From contig JACIXB010000009.1 in NCBI GenBank assembly GCA_014360685.1, positions 44,661 to 108,660 on the forward strand: 64,000 bases of DNA, in the 5' to 3' direction. Positions 16,466 through 24,507 of this stretch are shown piece by piece. Position 1 is the stretch's first letter. Every line of letters begins with the position of its first letter. This DNA comes from Actinomycetota bacterium (GTDB lineage Bacteria > Actinomycetota > Geothermincolia > Geothermincolales > RBG-13-55-18). The notes below the pieces were generated by a model. The model searched no databases. It worked only from the letters and a program-made list of their open reading frames with translations, and was not told the origin of the DNA. Both the position numbers and the translations under genes were made by a program.

Positions 16466-17629
16466 TCAACGCCGCGATTTGTATATGAGGCTCGCTATCT
16501 GGTTCTTGAGGATCTGGCTGGTCCCTCCCCCTATGGTCAGCACCAGGGAATCCCTCACGTAACGCTGCACGTCGCATTCCATGGTGTAGCCCAGCCCCCC
16601 GTATATCTGCAGGGCGTCCAGGGCGCATTTCTTGGCCGTCTCGGTGGCGAAGTACTTGGCCATGCAGGCCTCCAGCCCCGCCGGAAGGCCCTCCTCGATG
16701 AGGGAGCAGCACTCGCGCACCATAAGGCGGGAGGCCTGGATGTTGGTGGCCATGTCCGCCAGCATGTGCGCCACGGCCTGGAACTTCACGATGGGCCTGC
16801 CGAACTGCGTTCTCTGCGCCGCGTACTCCTTGGCCAGGTCGAAGGCGCCCTGGGCCAGCCCCGTCCCGCAGGCGGCGATCTCCAGGTGCTCCACGTCCAG
16901 GGTCTTGAGCAGCTGTTCCCAGCCGCGGTCCCGGCACCCCGGGCCGCCCAGGATGTTGTCCTCCGGGACCGGCACCCGGTCCAGGACGACCTCGCACAGG
17001 GTCGAGCCCTTGTAGCCGAGCTTTTCGATGGGGTTGAAGGACAACCCCTCGCTTCCGCGCGGGACGAGGAAAAAGGTCAGGCCGTGCCGGGGATCATCGC
17101 CCCTCTCCGTCCTGGCCAGGACGATGATCCAGTCGGCGTGGTCCGGCAGGGAGATGAAGGTCTTGGTGCCCTCGAGGATGTAAGCGGAGCCCTCCTTGGT
17201 GGCCCTGGTCCGGATGGACAGGGTGTCCGATCCCGCCTCCGGTTCGGTGAGGGCGTAGGCGAAGAAGAGGTCCCCGGAGGCCAGCCCGGGCAGGAAGGCG
17301 CGCTTTTGCTCCTCGGAGCCCAGCTTGTAGATGTTCTCTCCCCCGTAGAAGGCGGTGCCTATGTATATCCAGGCCAGCGCGGGCCACACCCGCGAGAGTT
17401 CCTCCACCACCATCACCGCCTCGGTGACGCAACGGCCCGCCCCCCCGAATTCCTCGGGGACGGTGAGGCCGAAAACGCCGAGCGGCTTCATCTTTTCCCG
17501 CAGTTCCATGGGAGGCCGGTCTTCCTTGTCGTACTCCCTGATCATGCCGGCGGGGACCTCGCGATCCAGGAACTCCCGCAGGCTGCCCAAAAGCATCTCC
17601 TGCTCGTCGGTGAGTCGAAGCGGGGACAT
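16466..17629 (-). CDS. acyl-CoA dehydrogenase
   Basis: 387 residues, normal length. It oxidises an acyl-CoA to the enoyl-CoA with FAD. Signature 1 is seen in 'FFAYALTEPEAGSD' and the C-terminal signature in 'QIYGGLGYTMECDVQRYVRD', whose Glu occupies the catalytic-base position of short-chain-type enzymes. The start is the ATG at 17629 (MSPLRLTDEQ) behind GGGAGGTAGG. It is the first gene of the five-gene minus-strand operon and lies directly downstream of a consensus promoter (17697-17725). An inverted repeat at 17646-17666 lies in its leader. The paired divergent gene is a tandem TetR, its likely regulator. Confidence 0.93.
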   Translation of the reverse strand: MSPLRLTDEQEMLLGSLREFLDREVPAGMIREYDKEDRPPMELREKMKPLGVFGLTVPEEFGGAGRCVTEAVMVVEELSRVWPALAWIYIGTAFYGGENIYKLGSEEQKRAFLPGLASGDLFFAYALTEPEAGSDTLSIRTRATKEGSAYILEGTKTFISLPDHADWIIVLARTERGDDPRHGLTFFLVPRGSEGLSFNPIEKLGYKGSTLCEVVLDRVPVPEDNILGGPGCRDRGWEQLLKTLDVEHLEIAACGTGLAQGAFDLAKEYAAQRTQFGRPIVKFQAVAHMLADMATNIQASRLMVRECCSLIEEGLPAGLEACMAKYFATETAKKCALDALQIYGGLGYTMECDVQRYVRDSLVLTIGGGTSQILKNQIASLIYKSRR

Positions 17630-17645
17630 CCTACCTCCCAGGGTT

Positions 17646-17666
17646 TTGATTGTGCGATGATCAAAT
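17646..17666 (-). promoter_or_regulatory. inverted repeat TTTGAT-N9-ATCAAA in operon leader
   Basis: TTTGAT (17646-17651) and ATCAAA (17661-17666) are a perfect dyad with 9-base spacing. They lie between the predicted start of transcription (about 17690) and the acyl-CoA dehydrogenase ATG, and could be an operator for a dimeric repressor. Confidence 0.35.
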
Positions 17667-17696
17667 CCTAACGATACTAATGTCCATTTTATGAGG

Positions 17697-17725
17697 ATTA
17701 TAGGCTTTTTTGGAAAGGATGTCAA
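17697..17725 (-). promoter_or_regulatory. consensus sigma70 promoter of the acyl-CoA operon
   Basis: On the minus strand TTGACA (17725-17720) is followed by exactly 17 bases and TATAAT (17702-17697), a full consensus match. Transcription should start near 17690, about 60 bases before the acyl-CoA dehydrogenase start codon. Confidence 0.8.
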
Positions 17726-17748
17726 CTTTAGCTGAAACAACGTTTAAC

Positions 17749-17765
17749 TTAAAGGTATCTTTTAA
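17749..17765. promoter_or_regulatory. TTAAA-N7-TTTAA inverted repeat, candidate TetR operator
   Basis: TTAAAGGTATCTTTTAA is a near-palindrome (CTTAAAG / CTTTTAAG with flanks). It lies upstream of the operon -35 box and directly before a TATTAT (17776-17781) that could be the -10 of the tandem TetR gene. It resembles the sites at 19535 and 61691. Confidence 0.45.
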
Positions 17766-17974
17766 GATTTTATTGTATTATGGAAGGGATACAGCGGTTC
17801 TGCCCGCAAAGCGCAAGTGACGAGCGCGTGGCGGGGAATCCGGCAAAAACGGAGGAAGGCCGTTTAGGCGGGTAGCTTTTTGCACCCGCAGGTGAAGGGA
17901 ATTCTACGGAGAATCCATAAAGCGGAAGGGCGGGTAAGGCCGGAAGATCAGCGTAAGCGCAGAGGTGATGTGGC

Positions 17975-19195
17975 GTGACCCCGGAGCAGCAGGACACGTC
18001 GGCCAGGAACAGGGGCAAGGCTTACACCAGGCGCCGCATCCAGGAAGTGGCCCTGGAGTCCTTCGTGGAGAAGGGCTACAACGGGGCCACCATAGGGGAG
18101 ATAGCGGCCCGGGCGGGGGTGGCGGAAACCACCATTTATGAGCATTTCCGCAACAAGGAGGACATCCTTTTCTCCATTCCCCGCGATTTCTTTTCCCGGC
18201 TCTGTCGCAGCCTGGAGAACCATTTCCTGGGCGTAGACGGGGTGGAGAACCTCTTCCGGAAATTCGTCTGGCATCACCTGCATTTCTTCCAGGAGAACCC
18301 CCTCTCGAGCGCCCTTTACATCCTCGAACTGTGGAACAACCCCGCTTTCCTGAAAACCAAGGGCTTTTCCTTCCTTTCCGAGTACCGGGCCAGGCTGGAG
18401 GGGATCCTGGAAAGCGGCCAGCAGGAGGGAACCTTCGACCCCAAGCTACCCAAGGAGATATGCGCGAGCATGGTCCTGGGCACCTTCAACCACCTCATCC
18501 TGAGCAAGGTCATGCTCAAGAGGCCGCTGGAACTCATACCTTACGCGGAACGGCTGTTCAAGGTCTTCAGGAAAGTGCTGGAGCCCACGGACGCCGTGGA
18601 CCAGAGGGTTTTCCGCGGCCAGGAGGGGAGGAGGAAGGACATCCTGATGGCCGCCCTCATGGAGTTCGAGAAGCACGGGTACGAGGGAGCCACCATAGCC
18701 CGCATAGCCAAGCGGGCGGGAGTCACCCAACCCACCATCTACGAGTATTTCAAGAGCAAGGAGGACCTCCTTTACTCCATCCCCGAGGTGGCCATGCAGG
18801 ATTTTCTGAAGTCGCTCGAGGAATCCCTGCGCAACCTGGACAACCCCGTCAACCGTCTCTACAACTTCATCCTCCACCAGGTGAGGTCGGTGAGGGACGC
18901 CCCCACCTATTACCGGCTCCTCATCATGGAACTTCGGAACAACCCGGGGTTCTACGATTCACCGGGGTACCGATCGCTCCGCGAGTACAGCGCGCGGTTC
19001 GTGGAGATCGTGAAGGAGGGCGCGGCGAGCGGCTGTTTCCGGGACGACGTGGACATCACCTGCGTGCAGAACCTCTACTTCGGGACCTTCGACGACCTCA
19101 CCATACAGTTCCTCCTGAACGGGAAACTGCAATACATCGTGGGGGTGAGCGAGTACCTTTTCGACCTCACCTACCGGGCGCTGAAGAAGGAGTGA
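17975..19195 (+). CDS. tandem double TetR-family regulator (two complete repressors fused)
   Basis: 406 residues, twice the usual TetR length. Residues about 18-66 form one TetR helix-turn-helix ('GATIGEIAARAGVAETTIYE') with its ligand domain to about 210. Residues about 218-268 form a second ('GATIARIAKRAGVTQPTIYE') with its own ligand domain to the end. The two halves match each other along their length (for example 'NKEDILFSIP' and 'SKEDLLYSIP', then 'ELWNNPAF' and 'ELRNNPGF'), so the gene arose by tandem duplication and in-frame fusion. The start is a GTG at 17975, 7 bases after AGAGGTG. It is divergent from the acyl-CoA dehydrogenase operon and just upstream of the thiolase genes. It probably binds an acyl-CoA and represses both, and may regulate itself through the 17749 repeat. 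Confidence 0.92.
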   Translation: MTPEQQDTSARNRGKAYTRRRIQEVALESFVEKGYNGATIGEIAARAGVAETTIYEHFRNKEDILFSIPRDFFSRLCRSLENHFLGVDGVENLFRKFVWHHLHFFQENPLSSALYILELWNNPAFLKTKGFSFLSEYRARLEGILESGQQEGTFDPKLPKEICASMVLGTFNHLILSKVMLKRPLELIPYAERLFKVFRKVLEPTDAVDQRVFRGQEGRRKDILMAALMEFEKHGYEGATIARIAKRAGVTQPTIYEYFKSKEDLLYSIPEVAMQDFLKSLEESLRNLDNPVNRLYNFILHQVRSVRDAPTYYRLLIMELRNNPGFYDSPGYRSLREYSARFVEIVKEGAASGCFRDDVDITCVQNLYFGTFDDLTIQFLLNGKLQYIVGVSEYLFDLTYRALKKE

Positions 19196-19496
19196 GCGCC
19201 CCCGGGCATAGTTGCACCTACAATCGCTCCCTCATCCGAAGAAGGCGAGACTCGGAGGGAACATGGCCAGGGAGATGGTCGCGCCTGGGCTTACATCGAC
19301 CCCCGGGGGTGGAGGCAGGAAATAACTCGGCCGTGACCCCAAGAACGACAGATATACCCAAACGACATATAGATCGCCTCTTGAATCCGGCAGTTGTTTT
19401 GACGCCCGTGAATCGCCGTCCGAGTATTATCTTTATATAAGGGATTTTCTAAAAAGCATGTCGTCTTCAACCCCCCGCTTTTCGCTGCTTTCGCGT

Positions 19497-19528
19497 TTGA
19501 CAATTCCCCGAAAAGCGGCGATTATATA
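19497..19528 (+). promoter_or_regulatory. probable promoter of thiolase operon
   Basis: A perfect TTGACA (19497-19502) is followed by ATTATATA (19521-19528), which offers -10 hexamers at 17-20 base spacing. The predicted start, near 19535, falls on the palindrome at 19535-19550. Confidence 0.55.
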
Positions 19529-19534
19529 GAAAGA

Positions 19535-19550
19535 TTAAAATCAGTTTTAA
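19535..19550. promoter_or_regulatory. TTAAA-N6-TTTAA palindrome, candidate operator
   Basis: TTAAAATCAGTTTTAA has perfect 6-base arms around TCAG. It overlaps the predicted transcription start of the thiolase operon, where a bound repressor would block initiation. It shares its layout with 61691-61706. Confidence 0.55.
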
Positions 19551-19611
19551 TATTTAAATAACATTAAGATTAAAAGGCAGGCAGCTCGACCGGAGGGGAA
19601 AGGACGGGAAG

Positions 19612-20796
19612 ATGAGCGATCTCAAGGGAAAGGTGGCCATAATAGGCGTGGGAGAAGTGCCCACCGGGAAGTTCCCGGACAGGCCATGCGTGGAGTCGGC
19701 GCTGCGATCGGCCAGGCAGGCCATAGGCGATGCGGGAATAGACAAGGACCTGATAGATTTCCTCATCCCCATCGGCGCCGTCTACAGCTCCGCCTACAAC
19801 AGCGACCTGGTGTGCAGCAGGATCGTGGAGGAGCTGGGCCTCAAGGGGGTGAGGGGGAACGCCCAGGTCTTCTCCGGCGGAGCCTCCTGTTCCACCTCCC
19901 TTAAAACGGCGGCCGGCCTGATCTCCGCGGGCATCGCCCGCGTGGTGCTCGTGGTGCACTCGGACAAGCTGGGCACCGGCGTCTCCACTCAGGAGGGGAT
20001 CGACCTCTTCGCCTTGGCGGGGATAAGCAAGGAATGGGAGGTGCCCTTCGGGCAGCACTATTCCTCCATCGCCGGCCTGGTGACCACGCGCTACATGTTC
20101 GAGACGGGCACCACGGAGGAGCAGGTGGCCGCGGTGGTGGTCAGCAACCGCAAGTGGGCGGAGCTCAACCCCAACGCCATGATACGCAAACCCACAACCG
20201 TGGAGGAGGTCCTGTCCTCCAAGGTCCTCTCCACGCCGCTGCACGCCCGGGAATCCAACGTGCTGGCCGACGGGGGCTCCGCCTTCATCGTGACCGACGC
20301 CGAGAGGGCGAGGGAGTGGGTGGAAAAACCCGTCTACCTGCTGGGTGACGGATCCCGGGTGACCCACTTCTGCCTGTCCCAGGAGAAGGACATAACCCGT
20401 TTCGGCTACCGCGAAGCGGCGAGGGAGGCCTTCGGGATGGCCGGCCTCTCTACCTCCGACATAGACGTGGCCGAGGTTTACGACTCCTACCCGGTTTTCG
20501 AGATGATAGCCCTGGAGGAGATGGGCTTCATGGAAAGGGGAGAGAGCGGCGCCTGGTTCCTGGAGGGCAGGACCTGGCCCGGCGGAGAGCTCCCGGTGAC
20601 CACCAACGGCGGGATGCTCTCGCAGGGCCATACCGGGGCGGGGGGCGGAATGGCCCTCCTCGTGGAGGCCGTGCGCCAGTTGAAGGGCCAGGCGGGGGAA
20701 AGGCAGGTCCAGGGAGCCCGTTTCGCCGTGCTCACCTCCACGGGGGGAGCTTATGTTGACGCCCACGTGGAGATCCTGGGCACCGAGGTCCCCTGA
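19612..20796 (+). CDS. thiolase-superfamily protein (SCP-x / Ltp2-like)
   Basis: 394 residues. A lipid-transfer-type thiolase fold: the N-terminal 'VAIIGVGEVPTGKFPDR', the nucleophile-loop 'GGASCSTSLKTA' with Cys93 at the expected place, and the C-terminal 'NGGMLSQGHTGAGGG' with the family His. The second catalytic Cys (normally CxG near the C-terminus) is absent; the segment reads 'LTSTGGAYVDAH'. That loss is typical of steroid side-chain aldolases (Ltp2) and other thiolase-like partners of DUF35 proteins, and the next gene is a DUF35 protein 17 bases downstream. It therefore probably acts in a complex on a branched or sterol-like acyl-CoA, by retro-aldol or thiolytic cleavage. First gene of its operon, with TTGACA promoter and palindromic operator upstream. 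Confidence 0.87.
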   Translation: MSDLKGKVAIIGVGEVPTGKFPDRPCVESALRSARQAIGDAGIDKDLIDFLIPIGAVYSSAYNSDLVCSRIVEELGLKGVRGNAQVFSGGASCSTSLKTAAGLISAGIARVVLVVHSDKLGTGVSTQEGIDLFALAGISKEWEVPFGQHYSSIAGLVTTRYMFETGTTEEQVAAVVVSNRKWAELNPNAMIRKPTTVEEVLSSKVLSTPLHARESNVLADGGSAFIVTDAERAREWVEKPVYLLGDGSRVTHFCLSQEKDITRFGYREAAREAFGMAGLSTSDIDVAEVYDSYPVFEMIALEEMGFMERGESGAWFLEGRTWPGGELPVTTNGGMLSQGHTGAGGGMALLVEAVRQLKGQAGERQVQGARFAVLTSTGGAYVDAHVEILGTEVP

Positions 20797-20813
20797 GCGA
20801 GGAGGAGGTAGAG

Positions 20814-21239
20814 ATGGAAACCGCTAAAATCCCGAGCAAACCCCTTCCCCAGGCCACGCCGTGGTCGGCCCCCTTCTGGGAGGCGGCCAAGCGGGGGGAG
20901 CTCAAGGTGCAGAGATGCCTCGACTGCGGAAAGCCCTTCTTTTACCCCCGCATAGCCTGCCCGCACTGTTTCTCCGAGGACCTGGAGTGGGTGAAGTTGA
21001 GCGGAAGGGGGAAGATATACAGTTTCTCCGTGGTGTTCAATTATGCCCCCTCCGCTTTCGCCGACGACGTGCCCTACGTGGTGGCCATCGTGGAGCTGGA
21101 GGAAGGCTTGCGCATGCTGACCAATATAGTCACGGACAAGCCCGAGTCCCTGCGCTGCGAGATGCCCGTGCAGGTCATCTTCGAGCCCGCGGGCGAGGAT
21201 TTCGTCCTGCCCAAGTTCCGGCCGGTCGATGAGGCGTGA
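20814..21239 (+). CDS. DUF35 zinc-ribbon/OB-fold protein, thiolase partner
   Basis: 141 residues. The N-terminal zinc ribbon is 'CLDCGKPFFYPRIACPHC' (two CxxC pairs), followed by an OB-fold ('GKIYSFSVVFNYAP...VPYVVAIVELEEG'). DUF35 proteins bind CoA thioesters and form complexes with thiolase-like enzymes, for instance with Ltp2 in steroid side-chain removal. It has an AGGAGG-type ribosome site and lies 17 bases after the thiolase gene, so the two are expected to form one enzyme. Short helical N-terminus; no signal or membrane segment. Confidence 0.9.
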   Translation: METAKIPSKPLPQATPWSAPFWEAAKRGELKVQRCLDCGKPFFYPRIACPHCFSEDLEWVKLSGRGKIYSFSVVFNYAPSAFADDVPYVVAIVELEEGLRMLTNIVTDKPESLRCEMPVQVIFEPAGEDFVLPKFRPVDEA

Positions 21240-21263
21240 AAAGCCGAGAAGACGGAGAGGTGG

Positions 21264-22730
21264 ATGGAAATGGCGTTGAGAACCCCCGAACAGTATCTGG
21301 AGAGCCTGAGGGACGGTCGCAAGGTGTACATGAACGGGCAGAGGATCGAGGACGTGACCTCGGCGCCCGTGTTCAAGGAAGCCGCCCTGCACCTCGCGCT
21401 GTCCTTCCGCATGTCCCACGACCCGGAGGCGCGCCACCACATCCTGGCCACCTGCCCGGAGACGGGAGAGGAAATAGCCGCTTTTTACCTCCTTCCCAAG
21501 GGTCCCGAGGACCTGCTGAAAAGGCGCGAGGCCATCTACCAGGTCTCCAGGTACGGGGAGGGTTACATCCCCTTCATAAAGGAGATCGGCACCGACGCCA
21601 TCTTCGCCCTGCGCATGATCGCCCCCCAGGTGGACCGGAAGTACGGGACCCGGTACGCGGAAAGGATCAAGGAGTACCACCACTACGCCCAGGCCCAGGA
21701 CCTGGCCCTGGCCGGGGCGGTGACCGACCCCAAGGGGAACCGCAGGCTGAGGCCGCACGAGCAGAAGAACCCCGACGTCTTCCTCCGGGTGGTGGCCAAA
21801 AGAGAGGACGGCATAGTGGTGCGCGGGGCCAAGTGCCACATCACCTCCTCCCCCTTGGCCAACGAGCTCCTGGTCCTGCCCACCCGCAACATGACCGAGG
21901 AGGACGCCGATTACGCCGTGGCTTTCGCCATTCCCGTGGACACCCCCGGCGTGACCCTCATCGCCAACCCGGAGCATTGGAACAACGACGCTTTCGAGCG
22001 CCCCATGAGCGCCAAGCACCCCATCATCCACGCCATGATACTTTTCGACGACGTCTTCGTGCCCTGGGATAGGGTCTTCCTGTGCGGGGAATGGGAGTTC
22101 GCCGGGCCGCTGGCTCTCAGTTTCGCCTCCTGGCACCGCTTCACCGGCCTCTGCTACAAGGGTCCGGTGGCGGAGCTCATGCTCGGCGCCGCCACCCTCA
22201 TCGCCGACTTCAACGGCGTGGGAGGCAGCAGCGTGGTGCGCAGCAAACTCCGGGAGTTGGTGATCTACATCGAGAACATCTACACCTACAGCAAGCTGGC
22301 CTGTTACGAGAGCCAGGTCGTGGAGGGGATAGCCTGGCCCAATCCGCTTCATTGCAACATCGGGAAATACCTCTTCGCGGACAACTATCATTTGATGATC
22401 AAGCACCTGCAGGAGTTGACCGGGGGCATCGGGGGCACTTGCCCGTCCGCGGCCGACTATCGCCTTCCGGAGCTGCACGAGGCGCTGGACAACTATCTCT
22501 GCGGGAGGGAGGGGATCGAGACCGAGCAGCGAATCCGCCTGGTGAAGCTCATCCGCGACCTCACGGCCACCTGCGATGCCGGCGTGCACATGTTCGGAAC
22601 CGTGCACGGCGAGGGGACGCTGGAGGCCCAGAGGATGATGATCCTGCGCGAGTTCGATTTCCGGCCTTCCCTGGAGCTGGCCTGCCGCGCCGCCGCCCTC
22701 GACGTGGACCTGGGGGGCATAAAGGTATAA
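21264..22730 (+). CDS. HpaB / 4-hydroxybutyryl-CoA dehydratase-family flavoprotein
   Basis: 488 residues. It belongs to the flavoprotein family that holds 4-hydroxyphenylacetate 3-monooxygenase (HpaB) and 4-hydroxybutyryl-CoA dehydratase/vinylacetyl-CoA isomerase (AbfD). Seen here: N-terminal 'RTPEQYLESLRDGRKVYMNG', the flavin-contact region 'VRGAKCHITSSPLANE', 'WHRFTGLCYKGPVAELMLGAA' and C-terminal 'FGTVHGEGTLEAQRMMI'. Many Cys residues are present, and the His and Cys of 'HRFTGLC' lie near where AbfD has iron-sulphur ligands, but the full ligand set cannot be confirmed by eye. It follows thiolase and DUF35 by 24 bases. In an acyl-CoA pathway a dehydratase or isomerase role fits better than phenol hydroxylation, because no HpaC reductase is nearby. 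ATG 21264 was chosen; ATG 21270 is equally good. Confidence 0.82.
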   Translation: MEMALRTPEQYLESLRDGRKVYMNGQRIEDVTSAPVFKEAALHLALSFRMSHDPEARHHILATCPETGEEIAAFYLLPKGPEDLLKRREAIYQVSRYGEGYIPFIKEIGTDAIFALRMIAPQVDRKYGTRYAERIKEYHHYAQAQDLALAGAVTDPKGNRRLRPHEQKNPDVFLRVVAKREDGIVVRGAKCHITSSPLANELLVLPTRNMTEEDADYAVAFAIPVDTPGVTLIANPEHWNNDAFERPMSAKHPIIHAMILFDDVFVPWDRVFLCGEWEFAGPLALSFASWHRFTGLCYKGPVAELMLGAATLIADFNGVGGSSVVRSKLRELVIYIENIYTYSKLACYESQVVEGIAWPNPLHCNIGKYLFADNYHLMIKHLQELTGGIGGTCPSAADYRLPELHEALDNYLCGREGIETEQRIRLVKLIRDLTATCDAGVHMFGTVHGEGTLEAQRMMILREFDFRPSLELACRAAALDVDLGGIKV

Positions 22731-23053
22731 AACCCATGCCTCGCCCCGTAGGGGAGGGCGCGATTATCGGGGAAGGGGGAGGGCTGGCCCGGCTCGCGCC
22801 GGCCATTCCCATGCGAATGATGTGCGCGGCCGGGGTAATCGGACGAGAAGGGAGCGAAGGGGAGGGCACGTGCCGTTTTCCGGGTGGTTTTGATATGCCC
22901 GTCATGGCGATGCGGCTTTCCCGCGGCCTGAAATGTCCAAGACTGAGCCGCTCGGGAATGTCGAGGCGGGGCCTTTTTCGGGAAACGAAGGGAAGGCGGT
23001 CACCCTTGATCCGAGGGATGAGTCGCGGCGAAGGAAAAGGGAGGTAATCAGAC
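22731..23053. other. 323-base intergenic region
   Basis: No convincing coding frame, promoter consensus or strong hairpin was seen. It ends with the GGGAGG ribosome site of the MaoC gene. Confidence 0.5.
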
Positions 23054-23530
23054 ATGATGCGCAAGGCCTTCGAGACCAAGTACATGGAGGATTTCGAGAT
23101 CGGCGACGGGGTGGAGAGCTTCGGAGTGACCATCACCGACGCCCACCTGGTGGCATGGGCCAGCCTGACCCTGGACCACTTCCCCCTGCACATGGACGAG
23201 GAGTTCGCCAAGAACACCATCTTCAAGGGGCGCATAGTGCACGGCCCGCTGCTCTTCGCCATGTCCATCGGCCTGGCGGGCATCAACGGTTTCCTGGGGG
23301 ACTCCATCATCGCCTGGCTCGGCGTGGAGAACATGCGCATCCCCCGTCCGACGAGGATAGGCGACACCATAAGGGTCAGGGCCACGGTCAAGGAGAAGAG
23401 GAAGACCTCCAAGCCCGAAAGGGGCATCCTGGTATTGACCTACGAGATAATCAACCAGCGAGACGAGACGGTGATGGTCTTCGACAACCTGCTGATGTAC
23501 CCCTTCCGCGAGCCGGCTTCCGTGCATTAA
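23054..23530 (+). CDS. MaoC-like (R)-specific enoyl-CoA hydratase
   Basis: 158 residues, a single hot-dog fold domain. The hydratase signature is present: 'ITDAHLVAWASLTLDHFPLH' with catalytic Asp/His and 'FKGRIVHGPLLFAMSIG'. It would hydrate an enoyl-CoA to the 3-hydroxyacyl-CoA in the same pathway as the upstream thiolase and HpaB/AbfD-like genes. The start is the ATG at 23054 after GGGAGGTAATCAG (a second Met follows at once). It is separated from the upstream operon by about 320 bases, so it may have its own promoter. A GC hairpin follows at 23620. Confidence 0.88.
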   Translation: MMRKAFETKYMEDFEIGDGVESFGVTITDAHLVAWASLTLDHFPLHMDEEFAKNTIFKGRIVHGPLLFAMSIGLAGINGFLGDSIIAWLGVENMRIPRPTRIGDTIRVRATVKEKRKTSKPERGILVLTYEIINQRDETVMVFDNLLMYPFREPASVH

Positions 23531-24145
23531 CCTGGAGCGCGCCGGGCCCGCCGGGCGTGGCGGCAAGCGGGTCGGTACGGCGCGGAGTCACGCACGGATA
23601 TACGATTCCCGGGTAGTTCGGCCCCGCGATCGGCGGGGCCTCTGTCTTTGTCGCGCCCGCCGGCCAGGGTCACCGGTACTCCCCGTATCTGAGGTGGGGC
23701 CGGATTCACGTCCTCCGCTTGCCCGCATACGGGCGATTTCCTGTAACGGGAAAAACGGGCCGCCGACGAACGCCTTTTACAAATCCCTTCGTTATGGCCC
23801 TTCCGTTCAACCCATAAAGCCATTCTATCCCGTGGCCTTTCAACCTTCCGACCTTGTGGCCCTTGAGTCCGAGCGTCCTGCGTAGTACGCTTGAGATGTG
23901 CATTTCTCCATCCTGTTTCCTGGCACCTTTACAACAACCAGAAAATAGGGGAAAATGCCTTTAGGGCAAGGTTTGATCGGTTTCGGCAACCCACAGATTC
24001 TTGCGGGGACCCAAAAATATGTTGGCCGAAATAGCAAAATGGAAAGAAGTTTTAAACAACAAAGAAACCAGGGGGCACGGTTATTGAATTGCCAAAGGGT
24101 CGATTAAACTACGTTTCATCAGGAAGCGAGAAAGGTGGTTAAATT
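23531..24145. other. 615-base intergenic region, GC-rich then AT-rich
   Basis: After the MaoC gene comes a terminator-like hairpin (23620-23640). From about 23880 the base composition turns AT-rich, which marks the edge of the zinc-ribbon island. No gene is supported here. Confidence 0.55.
23620..23640 (+). terminator. hairpin terminator after MaoC gene
   Basis: GGCCCCGC (23620-23627) and GCGGGGCC (23633-23640) form an 8-base stem with a 5-base loop, followed by TCTGTCTTTGTC. It is a plausible intrinsic terminator with an interrupted T-run. Confidence 0.6.
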
Positions 24146-24475
24146 ATGCCAGGATACAAACATCCTTGCCGTTACTGTGACAAACTAATCCCACCGGATT
24201 CAAATGTCTGTCCACTCTGCGGCAAGGTAAACCCATTGGGACCCTTGAGATGTCCCAAGTGTAGAAATCCAATCCAGAAAGATTGGAAAAAGTGCAGCAA
24301 TTGTGGCCTATCCCTAGAAGTTGTCTGCCCAAAATGTGGCAAGACAAATTTCTTTGGAGACTATTGTGAGCACTGTGATGCTCGCTTGGTGGTTGTTTGC
24401 CCCAATCCAAAATGTAAAACCGAGCAACCACCAATCGGAAACAATTGTATAAAATGTGGTAAACCATTAAAGTAA
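24146..24475 (+). CDS. multi-zinc-ribbon small protein
   Basis: 109 residues made almost wholly of zinc-ribbon knuckles: 'CRYCDK', 'CPLCGK', 'CPKCRN', 'CSNCGL', 'CPKCGK', 'CEHCDA' and 'CIKCGK' are all visible, enough for three to four bound zinc ions. No enzymatic domain, signal peptide or membrane segment. The ribosome site is GAAAGGTGG before the ATG at 24146. Codon use and GC are far lower than in the surrounding chromosome, suggesting recent acquisition. It is followed after 32 bases by another zinc-ribbon gene in the same direction, probably an operon. Nucleic-acid or protein binding is the only role that can be inferred. Confidence 0.8.
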   Translation: MPGYKHPCRYCDKLIPPDSNVCPLCGKVNPLGPLRCPKCRNPIQKDWKKCSNCGLSLEVVCPKCGKTNFFGDYCEHCDARLVVVCPNPKCKTEQPPIGNNCIKCGKPLK

Positions 24476-24507
24476 AAGTAAATAAAAAGTAAAAAGGAGA
24501 ATAAATT

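Larger units (their letters stand above)
19196..19611. other. 416-base intergenic region with promoter and operator
   Basis: No gene is visible. The last 150 bases are AT-rich. They hold TTGACA with -10-like sequence and the palindrome listed separately, ahead of the thiolase operon. Confidence 0.6.

Noticed and set aside
10670..17671. Long plus-strand open frames opposite the acyl-CoA operon (for example 10670-12232, 13383-15200, 15222-16412, 16406-17671)
   Set aside because: They mirror the GC-rich third positions of recognised minus-strand genes, show His/Pro/Arg/Gly-rich translations without domains, and have no ribosome sites.
20751..22607. 618-codon minus-strand frame
   Set aside because: Shadow of the DUF35 and HpaB/AbfD-like genes on the plus strand; no family features.
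23706..23903. Minus-strand frame resembling the first 60 residues of an ISL3-type transposase (MHISSVLRRTLGLKG, RRPVFPVTGN)
   Set aside because: The Cys residues expected in the zinc knuckle are missing, the frame stops at once, and no further transposase sequence or inverted repeats were found. Possibly a decayed relic but not supportable.
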